From Sphingopyxis sp. 2PD (GTDB lineage Bacteria; Pseudomonadota; Alphaproteobacteria; Sphingomonadales; Sphingomonadaceae), in assembly GCF_005503695.1 (NCBI RefSeq), contig NZ_SCMU01000003.1, forward strand, positions 186,001 to 250,000: 64,000 nucleotides of DNA, given 5' to 3'. The position numbers and the translations under genes were made by a program. Shown piece after piece: positions 45,688 through 54,153 of this stretch. Below the pieces are notes generated by a model. It saw nothing but the letters and a program-made list of their open reading frames with translations. It made no database searches and was not told where the DNA came from. Within the stretch, counting starts at the first letter, position 1. Every line of letters starts with the position of its first letter.

Positions 45688-46692
45688 GTGCCGGATATGG
45701 ATTTCAGCGATCATGTTTTCACGACGATGTTCGAGGCGCTTAACAATGCGCTTGCGGGCATCGTGGGGAAATACGCGGCCGTGATCGGCATCGTTTCCCC
45801 CGCACTGCGCATCGGGATCGTGATCTACATCTCGCTGCTCGGCTATGCGATCATGCGCGGCGCGGTCCAATATCCATTCCGTGAATATGCCTATCGCGGT
45901 TGCCAGCTCGCTTTTCTCTATTTTGCCGTGACCTCGCTCTACGGAAGCCAAATTGGCATGTTTGCCCTGGGCGGCCTCCCCGGCCAGTTCGCTAGCGCGC
46001 TCGGCGCATCGGACGTCGGCGGACTCGGCGGATATTATGACAAGCTCGCGGGCACCGGCTTCGAGACCGCGAACACCATGCGGAAGATCGCAGCCGACTA
46101 CCAGCAAACCCAGGGAACGCTTCCCGACATCGGCTATGCGGTCTTTGCCGGTTTCCTCGTGGTGATGGTGATTGTTGCCACTTTGCTCTGTGCTGCTATC
46201 GGCTTTGTGATCAGCGCGTTCGGGCTGTTTGCGCTTGCCCTGCTTTCGGTGGTCGGGCCGCTGTTCGTGGCGGCTTTGCTGTTCGAGTCCACGCGCGGTT
46301 ATTTCTTCGCCTGGCTGGGGGCCTGCATCAACTATCTGATGCTGATCGTGTTTGCGCTCGTGCTGACCTTGTTCCTGACGCAAACCGGCGATGCGATCAT
46401 CGCCACGATTTCCGAGAATGACGAGATTGGCATGGCCGCGATCAAGGCGCTGGCCTTCTACGCGCTCGGCTTCTTTTTCTTCCTGCAAATTCCGATGCTG
46501 GCCGCCTCGCTTGGCGGGGGCGGGCCTGCGCTCGCCAATCAATTTGCATCGGCGATCGCAGCGGCGGGCGGCTTTGTCGCCGGACGCGGCGCGACGGCTA
46601 CGCAGGCAACCAGCCGCGCCATCGAACGCGGCTTTGCGCGGGGCATCGCCCGGATGCGGACGTCAGGCTCGGTCAGCCGGGGAACACCATAA
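45688..46692 (+). CDS. virB6: VirB6/TrbL-like polytopic channel protein
   Basis: The product is 334 residues from GTG at 45,688 (AAGGA just upstream); ATG at 45,697 is the alternative. There are about six membrane segments (near 30-50, 70-90, 150-175, 180-205, 208-235 and 245-268) and a Gly/Ala-rich polar C-terminus. This is the VirB6/TrbL plan, the inner-membrane part of the DNA path. Confidence 0.88.
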   Translation: MPDMDFSDHVFTTMFEALNNALAGIVGKYAAVIGIVSPALRIGIVIYISLLGYAIMRGAVQYPFREYAYRGCQLAFLYFAVTSLYGSQIGMFALGGLPGQFASALGASDVGGLGGYYDKLAGTGFETANTMRKIAADYQQTQGTLPDIGYAVFAGFLVVMVIVATLLCAAIGFVISAFGLFALALLSVVGPLFVAALLFESTRGYFFAWLGACINYLMLIVFALVLTLFLTQTGDAIIATISENDEIGMAAIKALAFYALGFFFFLQIPMLAASLGGGGPALANQFASAIAAAGGFVAGRGATATQATSRAIERGFARGIARMRTSGSVSRGTP

Positions 46693-46704
46693 AGGGATAG
46701 GGTC

Positions 46705-47046
46705 ATGGGAAAGCGTATAATAAGTATCTTGGCGGCATTGGCGCTGATTGCGCCGGTCGGCATTGCCGAAGCAGGCGCAAAGTCGCCAAACCTGGCCAAA
46801 TGCAATGGCAAGCAGCGCCGCCCGGCCAATCCCTATGGTTCGATTCTACCAACCGTCGATCCGGTCAGCGGCACGTCCACTCCCGCAGGCCAAGCGCCTA
46901 GCCAAGGACCAGAACGCAGGGGTGTCGAGGTGTTCCCCGAGAAAAACCCGGCTTCGCCGAAGTCCGCAATTCCAGATGGCAGGCCAGAACGCCAAGTGCC
47001 GCCAATCAGCACCCTGTCTCCGCAAACCTCTCACCGGAGCTGTTGA
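46705..47046 (+). CDS. Small exported Pro-rich protein of the secretion operon
   Basis: The 113-residue product has a signal peptide (about 1-23, ALIAPVGIAEAG) and a Pro/Ser-rich, disordered mature region with one early Cys (NLAKCNGKQRRPANPYGSIL) and a C-terminal HRSC. I know no named family. Its place between virB6 and virB8 is where virB7 sits in classical operons, but it lacks a lipobox. Confidence 0.7.
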   Translation: MGKRIISILAALALIAPVGIAEAGAKSPNLAKCNGKQRRPANPYGSILPTVDPVSGTSTPAGQAPSQGPERRGVEVFPEKNPASPKSAIPDGRPERQVPPISTLSPQTSHRSC

Positions 47047-47051
47047 GCGTC

Positions 47052-47738
47052 ATGGCGGGAGGCATCACTGGCCGGGAGGATCTCAAAGCCTATTTTGCGG
47101 AAGCCGCAAGCTGGGATCACGACCGGCTGATCGCGGCCAATCGCTCGAAGCGGCTGGCGTGGATGGTCGCCGGGGTGGCGAGCGGACTGGCGATCACCGG
47201 GGTTGCAGCGATAGCGATGCTGACGCCGCTCAAGACCGTCGCGCCCTATGTCATTACCGTGGACAAGGCGACTGGCGCGAGCGAGATCACCTCGCCGATG
47301 TCGGGCGACCGGCAAATCACCTATAACGAGGCCGTCGCCAAATATTTCCTCGCCGATTATGTCCGCAACCGCGAAGGCTGGATACCGCAGGCGCGCAAGG
47401 AATTTTTCGAGGGCGTGTTAGCAATGTCCTCGCGCGACGAGCAGGCGCGGTGGACGGCCTTCTACGGCAAAGACAATCCCAAGTCGCCGCAATCGGTTTT
47501 CACCGATCTTGATACGGTGTTCATCGCGGTCAAATCCGTCACCTTCGTTTCCGCGAAGGTCGCCCAGATACGCTTCACCAAGACGCTCCAGCGCGGTTCG
47601 ACTGTCACGGACACCCCCGCCATTGCGACCGTGACTTACGACACCACCGACACGCCGACCACCGAACAGCAGCGGTTCAAAAACCCTCTCGGCCTGGAAG
47701 TGCAGACCTATCGTGCCGACCTGGAGGTGACGCAATGA
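47052..47738 (+). CDS. virB8: VirB8-like bitopic inner-membrane protein
   Basis: The 228-residue product has a cytoplasmic N-terminus, one membrane segment at about 37-57 (WMVAGVASGLAITGVAAIAML) and a periplasmic NTF2-like domain with TPLKTVAPYVITVDKATG, EAVAKYFLADYVRNREGW and KNPLGLEVQTYRADLEV. It nucleates assembly of the core complex. Its stop overlaps the virB9 ATG. Confidence 0.93.
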   Translation: MAGGITGREDLKAYFAEAASWDHDRLIAANRSKRLAWMVAGVASGLAITGVAAIAMLTPLKTVAPYVITVDKATGASEITSPMSGDRQITYNEAVAKYFLADYVRNREGWIPQARKEFFEGVLAMSSRDEQARWTAFYGKDNPKSPQSVFTDLDTVFIAVKSVTFVSAKVAQIRFTKTLQRGSTVTDTPAIATVTYDTTDTPTTEQQRFKNPLGLEVQTYRADLEVTQ

Positions 47739-48604
47739 AGCGAATTATCGGCCTGACGGCAATTGCGTTCCTGCTCAGCAGTGAACCGGCAATGCCAAGC
47801 GAAACGCCCCGCTCAATGCCTCAAGATAATCGCATCCGCGAAGTGATCTACAGCGACACGCAAGTTTTCCGTATTGTCGGCGTTTTCCGCTCGGCAACGC
47901 AGATCGTGTTTTCGCCCAGCGAGCGGGTCGAGCATGTCGCGCTCGGCGATACGGTATCGTGGGAAGTCGCCCCGGCCGAAAATTCGCTGTTTATCAAACC
48001 CCGTGAGCTGGCTGGATCGACCAATCTAATCGTCATCACCCGATCCGGCACGGGCAATCGCACCTATACATTCGAGCTGTCGGCACGGCGTGGGGCCATC
48101 GGCCCGCGTTCGGCTGACACATTCTTCAAGGTCGTGTTCCGCTATCCGCGCGAAGAAGCCGCCGCTGCACAAGCGGCGGCGACGCAGGCCGCCTACACTC
48201 AAGCCGTCGCGTTGCAAGCAGGCGCGATCCGCTCGGCGCTTGATCTCGCTGTCCTCGAAGGCAAGCGGAACTTGAGCTACTCGGTGCAAGGCTCGTCGGC
48301 GATCCAGCCCTCCGAAATCACCGATAACGGTCAGTTCACTGCGCTACGATTCCCCAACCAGCGTGAACTCCCGGCATTCTTCGCGGTCAATCCCGATGGC
48401 AGCGAGAGCATAGTTCCCTTCGATGTCCGTGACGAATTTGTCGTGATCCACGGCGTCTTTGCGCAGCTCCGCTTGCGTCGCGGCAGGGAGGTTTTGTGCG
48501 TCTTCAATGAGGCTCGGGATTTCTATGGCCGTGACCCTAAGACGGGAACAGCATCCAGCATCGTCGAACGAACGCCAAGTCAGGGTAATGGGGAGCCAAA
48601 GTGA
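47735..48604 (+). CDS. virB9: VirB9-like outer core protein
   Basis: The 289-residue product has a signal peptide (about 1-21) and VirB9 elements: DNRIREVIYSDTQVFRIVG, GDTVSWEVAPAENSLFIKP and a C-terminal FAQLRLRRGREVLCVFNEARDFYGRDP. It forms the outer-membrane ring with VirB10 and VirB7. The stop overlaps the virB10 start by one base. Confidence 0.93.
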   Translation: MKRIIGLTAIAFLLSSEPAMPSETPRSMPQDNRIREVIYSDTQVFRIVGVFRSATQIVFSPSERVEHVALGDTVSWEVAPAENSLFIKPRELAGSTNLIVITRSGTGNRTYTFELSARRGAIGPRSADTFFKVVFRYPREEAAAAQAAATQAAYTQAVALQAGAIRSALDLAVLEGKRNLSYSVQGSSAIQPSEITDNGQFTALRFPNQRELPAFFAVNPDGSESIVPFDVRDEFVVIHGVFAQLRLRRGREVLCVFNEARDFYGRDPKTGTASSIVERTPSQGNGEPK

Positions 48605-49782
48605 TGGCCGAAATGTCAAAAGGCGAACGCGCTACCGTCGATCAAACCCCTGACCCTGACGATATTGACCGCGCACCGGCCACCGAGCGTGCCAGCAAAA
48701 TGCCGTCGATGCCCGGCACGGCAATGGACCCGAAGAAGATGATCGGTTTTGCCGCTGCCGCTGGTGCCATCATGTTTACGGTGTTGGCGCTGGGAACGGG
48801 GCTGACCGGGAACTCTACCCTTCCCCCGGTCAAACCCAAACCGGCGCTCGAACCTGCGCAATATGATCCGGCAACCGTGATCGCACCCACGCTTGCGGGT
48901 GCAGCGACTGATCCAAATGCACCAATCGCCTTAGGAGAACCGATTGTTCCCGCGATTGGTGCCGGGCCTGCGCCGACACAGATTCCTCCATCCGCTGCAC
49001 AGCAAGCCCGCCAGCCATCACAAGCCGAGGCGCTTCGCGAAGCCGCGCGGCGGTCTTCGCTGATTGCCTATGGCGGCGAACGTGACAGTGGCAGCGCGGG
49101 CGTTCGCTCCAGCGACTACGGCGGCGCGGCGAATGCCGGACGCCAGCCATCGCCTCCGGCCACCAATCTCGACACGCTCCGCCAGGCATCGGCGATCGGG
49201 CAGGCGCAGGCCCGGCCACTTCCTGATCGCAATTTCCTAATCACAGCGGGCAGTTTCATTCCCTGCGTTCTTCAATCCGCGATGGACTCAAGCCAACCCG
49301 GATATGTGAGCTGCATCGTCCCGCGAAACATCTACTCCGACAATGGCCGTGTCGTGCTGATGGAGAAAGGCACGAAAATCCTCGGCGAATATCAGGGTGG
49401 ACTCAATCGCGGCCAATACCGGCTGTTCGTTTTGTGGACGCGGGCCGTTACCACGCGAGGCATCGCAATAGATGTCGCTTCACCGGCAACCGACGCGCTT
49501 GGGCGCGGCGGCGTGGATGGGCGGGTCAACAACTTCTTCTGGCAGCGTTTCGGCACGGCCCTGCTCTTCAGCTTGGTTGAAGACGCGGCCACCGTGGGCG
49601 CGGAAGCTGTCGGCAATAGCGCCTCCAATACCACCCGTGTTCCTTCCGACGCAGCTTCAACGATCTTGCAACAGAACGGCCAGATCAAACCGGTGCTGCG
49701 CAAAAATCAGGGTGACGATGTCGGCATTACCGTCGCCCAGGATTTCGATTTCTCGACCGTTTACGGCCTCGCGCTCAAATAA
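48604..49782 (+). CDS. virB10: VirB10-like core complex protein
   Basis: The 392-residue product has a cytoplasmic tail, one membrane segment at about 48-68, a Pro/Ala-rich periplasmic linker and the C-terminal VirB10/TrbI barrel (FLITAGSFIPCVLQSAMDSSQPGYVSCIVPRNIYSD, then RVVLMEKGTKILGEYQGG). It spans both membranes and gates the channel. GTG at 48,601 is an alternative start. Its stop overlaps the virB11 ATG by one base. Confidence 0.94.
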   Translation: MAEMSKGERATVDQTPDPDDIDRAPATERASKMPSMPGTAMDPKKMIGFAAAAGAIMFTVLALGTGLTGNSTLPPVKPKPALEPAQYDPATVIAPTLAGAATDPNAPIALGEPIVPAIGAGPAPTQIPPSAAQQARQPSQAEALREAARRSSLIAYGGERDSGSAGVRSSDYGGAANAGRQPSPPATNLDTLRQASAIGQAQARPLPDRNFLITAGSFIPCVLQSAMDSSQPGYVSCIVPRNIYSDNGRVVLMEKGTKILGEYQGGLNRGQYRLFVLWTRAVTTRGIAIDVASPATDALGRGGVDGRVNNFFWQRFGTALLFSLVEDAATVGAEAVGNSASNTTRVPSDAASTILQQNGQIKPVLRKNQGDDVGITVAQDFDFSTVYGLALK

Positions 49783-50792
49783 TGGCGGCTCCGGGCAAAA
49801 ATACCGCTGTCCTCGACAGCGTGACTGCGCCCTTACGCAAATATCTCGATGACGAGCGTGTGACCGAACTCGTCATCAACCGACCCGGCGAAGTCGGCAT
49901 TGAACGCCGTGGAGGCTGGACATGGGAAAGCGAACCAAGTCTTGATTTCAAGAATCTGATGGCGTTGGCGACGGCTGCGGCGGCGTTCACTTCGCAGGAC
50001 GTTACCCGCGAAAATCCCATTGTATCGACGATCTTCCCAACCGGCGAACGGGTGCAAATCATCGTGCCGCCCGTCGTCCCAGATGAAACCGTGTCGATCA
50101 CAGTGCGCAAACCTTCCACAGTCACGATGACGCTGGCGGATTTTGAAGCGGCGGGTTTGTTCAAGGACACGCGCATCGCTGAAAAGCAGGTGTCATCTCA
50201 GGAACTGGACTTGCTCGCGCTGCTCAAAGCCGGCCGCCATGTTGAATTCTTCGACGGCGCAGTGAAGGCGCGGCTCAACATCCTGATCTCCGGCGCGACC
50301 GGATCGGGAAAGACCACATTGTCCAAGGGCTTGATCCAGCTCATCCCGCCAGAGGAACGGTTGCTGACGATCGAGGACACGCGCGAACTAATCGTCCCGC
50401 ACAAAAATGTGGTCCACATGCTCTATGCCAAGGACGGCCAGGGCACGGCCAATGTCACGGCAAAGCATTTGCTCGAAAGCGCGCTGCGGATGCGCCCCGA
50501 CCGTATTTTGCTCCAGGAATTGCGTGACGGGACCGCGTTCTTTTACCTGCGTAACGTGAACTCCGGCCATCCCGGCTCGATCACGACCATCCATGCCGAT
50601 TCCGCCGAACTGGCGTTCGAGCAACTGACTTTGCTGGTCAAGGAAAGCGAAGGCGGCTCCGATCTGGCACGCGGCGACATTCGCGCGCTGCTCAAAATGC
50701 TCGTCGATGTCGTCGTCCAGACCAAGAAAACCGATGGCGAATTTCGGGTGACGGAGATCTATTATGACCCAGAAAGCAGGCACCTCGCCTGA
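49782..50792 (+). CDS. virB11: VirB11-family hexameric ATPase
   Basis: The 336-residue product has the N-terminal VirB11 domain (DDERVTELVINRPGEVGIERRGGW) and a RecA-like ATPase with Walker A ISGATGSGKTTLSKG near 171, Asp box LLTIEDTRELIVP, and the His box GHPGSITTIHADSAELAFEQL. It works with VirB4 and VirD4. It overlaps virD4 by 29 bases. Confidence 0.95.
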   Translation: MAAPGKNTAVLDSVTAPLRKYLDDERVTELVINRPGEVGIERRGGWTWESEPSLDFKNLMALATAAAAFTSQDVTRENPIVSTIFPTGERVQIIVPPVVPDETVSITVRKPSTVTMTLADFEAAGLFKDTRIAEKQVSSQELDLLALLKAGRHVEFFDGAVKARLNILISGATGSGKTTLSKGLIQLIPPEERLLTIEDTRELIVPHKNVVHMLYAKDGQGTANVTAKHLLESALRMRPDRILLQELRDGTAFFYLRNVNSGHPGSITTIHADSAELAFEQLTLLVKESEGGSDLARGDIRALLKMLVDVVVQTKKTDGEFRVTEIYYDPESRHLA

Positions 50793-52599
50793 CGGCGGGG
50801 CGGCACGATATTTGATCGCCATCCCGCTCGGGGCATTGATCGCGCTCGCCATCGCCAGCATGATTGGTTGGGTAATTCTGGGTCTTCCTGTGGCAGCTTA
50901 TGACCCGCTCAAGATACCGCAGTTTTTCTGGTATTATCGCGGCGATCCCCACGTCGTGAAGGCTATGGCAGGCGGTCTGGTGGGCGGCGTCACGCTGCTT
51001 GCCGGGCTGGTCTTTGCCCTTTGGTCGCGCGGCGCACCACTTCACGGGGCCGCTCGTTTTGCTAATGAGCGTGAACTCAAGCGGCATGGTTTCCGCTCGG
51101 CCTTGGGCATTGTCGTCGGACGCAAAGGCGGGCGCTTCCTGACTTTTGGCGGGAGTGAGCATGTCCTTGTCGAAGCGCCAACCCGTTCGGGCAAGGGCAT
51201 CGGCATTGTCATTCCCAATTTGCTGACATGGGCTGGCTCCGTCGTCGTTCTCGACGTTAAACGCGAAAATTACGATGCGAGTGCGGGGTTCCGCGCGCAC
51301 TATGGCCAGCAGGTCTTTCTATTCAACCCGACCGACCGGCAGGGACGTACCGCGCGCTATAACCCGCTCGCCTATATCGACCGCAGCGACCCCGACGACG
51401 TGATCATCGAGCTGCAAAAGATTGCAACGATGCTGTTTACCACGCCCGAACGCGGCGAAGCCTTTTGGGCCAATGGTGCGCGCACCGGCTTTGCTGGTGT
51501 CGGAGCCTGGCTTGCGGAAACGAGCGACGAACCGCTGACGATGGGCACAATCTATCGCCATTTGTCTGAAGGCGATGCGCGTAGTTTCTTCAAAAAGGAA
51601 CTGGCCGATCCCAAGCTAAACCTTTCCACAGGATGCCGAACGGCGCTGGCCGATTTTGCCGGTGGTTCCGACAACAGCTTTGCCGACATCAAAAAAACCA
51701 TCACCAACGTCCTTGGGCTATGGCTCAACCCACTGGTCGATGCGGCAACGTCCGCGAGCGATTTTGACCTGCGGAACTTACGAAAGCGTCACATTTCAAT
51801 CTATCTCGGTGTTTCACCTGACGAACTCGACCGCATCGCGCCGCTCTACAATTTGCTTTTTCAGCAGCTCATTGACCTGAATGTCCGGGAATTGCCGAGC
51901 GAAGCGACGCCAGTTCCCGTGCTGGTCATCCTCGACGAATTTGCCCGGCTTGGCCGCGCATCGGTGCTCGCCAGCGCCTTTTCTTACGTCGCGGGCTACG
52001 GCATCCGTCTGCTCCCGGTGATCCAGTCTCGCTCGCAATTGCGCGGTGTTTATGGCGAGCATTTGGCCGATGAAATCGTCGCCAACTGCGGGGTTGAAGT
52101 CGCTTTCACACCTAAGGAACTTCGTGTTGCAAACGAGCTGTCGGATCGCATCGGTTATGTCGGGCAGGAGAGTGTCACCCGGTCCCTCACTATAAACGGC
52201 CTGCTAGCCAACCGATCAAAATCAATTTCCGATCAGCGCCGCGCCTTGCTGCTGCCCCAGGAGCTGATGCAATTTCCGACGGACAGACTGCTACTGCTAC
52301 GGGGCGGTATCCCGCCGATCATCGGCACCAAGATTTTCTACTACAAGAGCCGCTTCTTCAAGAATCGGGCATTTCCGCCGCCTGTGGTGTCGGCGCTCGA
52401 AAAACAAACTCTCGTGGCACTTGCTCCCACACCGTTCCGCGACATGACCGATGAAGAGGCAGAGGGAAACCCCGCCTATCCGCTGACGCCGGACGACATC
52501 CGCACCGAAGACTATCCGAGTTTCTGTGCCGATCTCCTGACTTTGGATCGTCACGGCAACGCAAGCATCATCATAGAGGAAGGCGATGAAAATGGCTGA
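50764..52599 (+). CDS. virD4: VirD4-like type IV coupling protein
   Basis: The 611-residue product has two N-terminal membrane segments (about 14-38 and 67-90) and a TraG/VirD4 ATPase: Walker A APTRSGKGIGIVIPN near 137, VVVLDVKRENYD and Walker B LVILDEFARLGRAS. It recruits the relaxase-DNA complex to the channel. The overlap with virB11 and the LPD7 gene after it mark it as the link between channel and DNA processing. Confidence 0.95.
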   Translation: MTQKAGTSPDGGAARYLIAIPLGALIALAIASMIGWVILGLPVAAYDPLKIPQFFWYYRGDPHVVKAMAGGLVGGVTLLAGLVFALWSRGAPLHGAARFANERELKRHGFRSALGIVVGRKGGRFLTFGGSEHVLVEAPTRSGKGIGIVIPNLLTWAGSVVVLDVKRENYDASAGFRAHYGQQVFLFNPTDRQGRTARYNPLAYIDRSDPDDVIIELQKIATMLFTTPERGEAFWANGARTGFAGVGAWLAETSDEPLTMGTIYRHLSEGDARSFFKKELADPKLNLSTGCRTALADFAGGSDNSFADIKKTITNVLGLWLNPLVDAATSASDFDLRNLRKRHISIYLGVSPDELDRIAPLYNLLFQQLIDLNVRELPSEATPVPVLVILDEFARLGRASVLASAFSYVAGYGIRLLPVIQSRSQLRGVYGEHLADEIVANCGVEVAFTPKELRVANELSDRIGYVGQESVTRSLTINGLLANRSKSISDQRRALLLPQELMQFPTDRLLLLRGGIPPIIGTKIFYYKSRFFKNRAFPPPVVSALEKQTLVALAPTPFRDMTDEEAEGNPAYPLTPDDIRTEDYPSFCADLLTLDRHGNASIIIEEGDENG

Positions 52600-53392
52600 T
52601 GAACTTGAAGGAAGCGTGCCTTCGGGGCGCAGCCGGCCAACTGAGTCGAAGCAGGCCAAGCCCAAGCAGGTCACGGCGAAGGCTGCCCCGGAAAAACCAA
52701 AGCGCAAGTCCGAGCCGCCCACAATCACCGACGACCTGACCGGCAAATTTTTGCGCGTCGGTAACAAGCTCTATCGCACCTCCGACGACAAGACCCCGAT
52801 CGTGCGGATCGCGGGCGACCGGCTCAAGACCAGCAATATCGACGCCCTTCCCGACATTATACGGATTGCCAAGGCGAACGGCTGGACGTCGATCAAGGTA
52901 GGTGGCGGCGACACGTTCAAGAAGGCGGCATACCTCGCCGCCGCCTCGCAAGGGCTGGCGGTCGAGAATTATAGTCCATCAAAAATAGTCCAGGCCGAAG
53001 CTGACCGTCTCCGCGAAAGGATAGCCGAACGGGAAAAACGTCGCGAGGGTAAGAAGGCTGGCACAAAACCGCCGCAGACCGAAGACGAACTGAGCAAGCT
53101 CAAAGCCCTCTCCGATAGGTTTTTGAGCCAGTCCCACGGAGAGAATGCGCGTGACCCAGACCTGCGCCGCGCGCAAAGTCTGGTTGCCCAGACCATTTCG
53201 ATTGCCCGCACGAAATACCCTGACGATCCGGTCAAGGCCTCAAAAGAGGTAGAGTCCAGACGTCAGGAGGTTGCGCTTCGCATTGCCAAGGGCGACAAGA
53301 TCGCCGTCATTCAGGTGCGGAACCAGCAGGCCCAGCGTGTTCGTGAGGTTACGCAGGAGCAGGTATTGCAGCGCGATGGGCGATCACGGTAA
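52586..53392 (+). CDS. Free-standing LPD7-like protein of the conjugation operon
   Basis: The 268-residue product has a Lys/Pro-rich N-terminus, then an LPD7-like domain (about 50-135: LRVGNKLYRTSDDKTPIVRI, IRIAKANGWTSIKVGGGDTFKKAAYLAAASQGLAVENYSP), then a charged coiled coil (about 135-160, RLRERIAEREKRREGKK) and a helical C-terminus. LPD7 domains normally sit at the C-terminus of large relaxases. Here the relaxase (57,805-58,860) is short, so the domain appears to be a separate gene coupled to virD4. A role in the relaxosome is inferred. Confidence 0.7.
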   Translation: MKMADELEGSVPSGRSRPTESKQAKPKQVTAKAAPEKPKRKSEPPTITDDLTGKFLRVGNKLYRTSDDKTPIVRIAGDRLKTSNIDALPDIIRIAKANGWTSIKVGGGDTFKKAAYLAAASQGLAVENYSPSKIVQAEADRLRERIAEREKRREGKKAGTKPPQTEDELSKLKALSDRFLSQSHGENARDPDLRRAQSLVAQTISIARTKYPDDPVKASKEVESRRQEVALRIAKGDKIAVIQVRNQQAQRVREVTQEQVLQRDGRSR

Positions 53393-54112
53393 TTAAATAG
53401 CCGTTGCCCTTGCAAAGTTGCTGTCTGGGACAGTCCAGTTGACTGTCCCCATAAAGGCATCGACATAGGCAGCGGCCTTTGCGCCATAGTCGATAGCGTA
53501 GGCATGTTCATACATATCGAGCGCCAAGATCGGTGTGCCGCCTGCCAAGGTCACACTGTGATCGGCTGCCCATTGATTGACGAGGCGCTTGTCACGGTGG
53601 CTGTAGGTGAGCAGAACCCAGCCAGAGCCGCCGCCAAGCGCCTTGCCCATAGCGACAAATTCGGAACGCCAGCGCGCTTCGCTACCGAAGTCCCGCTCAA
53701 TCGCGGTGGCCAGTGCTTTTCCCGGACTTGTGGGCGCACCAAGCCCTGCAAAATAGATTTCATGCAGGATCATCGAGTTCCACGCGATCAACTCCTCGCG
53801 CTTCAGGCCATTGAGAGCAAAACCGGGCGCGGTTGTCGGATCGAGTGCGGATAGCTGGCTGTTAATCGCGCCCAGACGCTTGACCGCCCCGACGTAATTA
53901 TTGTCGTGATGGCTGACGAGCAGCTTTTCAGACAGGCCCGCGATCATCTTGGGATCAAACGGTAACGGCAAGGGTTGAGGCGTGTAACCCGTTGCCCCCA
54001 CCGCCGCCGTCGATTCTGAGGCTAGTGCCGATGACGTGCCAAGCGCAGTAGCGCCTGCCAACATTGCTCCCGCCGTCAGAAGACCGCGCCTGCCGATTGG
54101 GTGGTCAGTCAT
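53393..54112 (-). CDS. chrC: Tat-exported Fe/Mn superoxide dismutase (ChrC-like)
   Basis: The 239-residue product begins with a twin-arginine signal (GRRGLLTAGAMLAGATALG), with AAGGAG upstream of the ATG at 54,112. Metal ligands are seen in LVSHHDNNYVG, MILHEIYFAG and ALDMYEHAYAIDYG. SodB-like proteins named ChrC accompany chrBA in transposon-borne chromate resistance and detoxify superoxide from chromate reduction. Here the order from the promoter is chrB-like, chrA, sod. It ends convergent with the LPD7 gene with no spacer. Confidence 0.85.
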   Translation of the reverse strand: MTDHPIGRRGLLTAGAMLAGATALGTSSALASESTAAVGATGYTPQPLPLPFDPKMIAGLSEKLLVSHHDNNYVGAVKRLGAINSQLSALDPTTAPGFALNGLKREELIAWNSMILHEIYFAGLGAPTSPGKALATAIERDFGSEARWRSEFVAMGKALGGGSGWVLLTYSHRDKRLVNQWAADHSVTLAGGTPILALDMYEHAYAIDYGAKAAAYVDAFMGTVNWTVPDSNFARATAI

Positions 54113-54153
54113 AATGCTCTCCTTTGGGTGGAAATTGGGGGCTGTTTTGTTGC

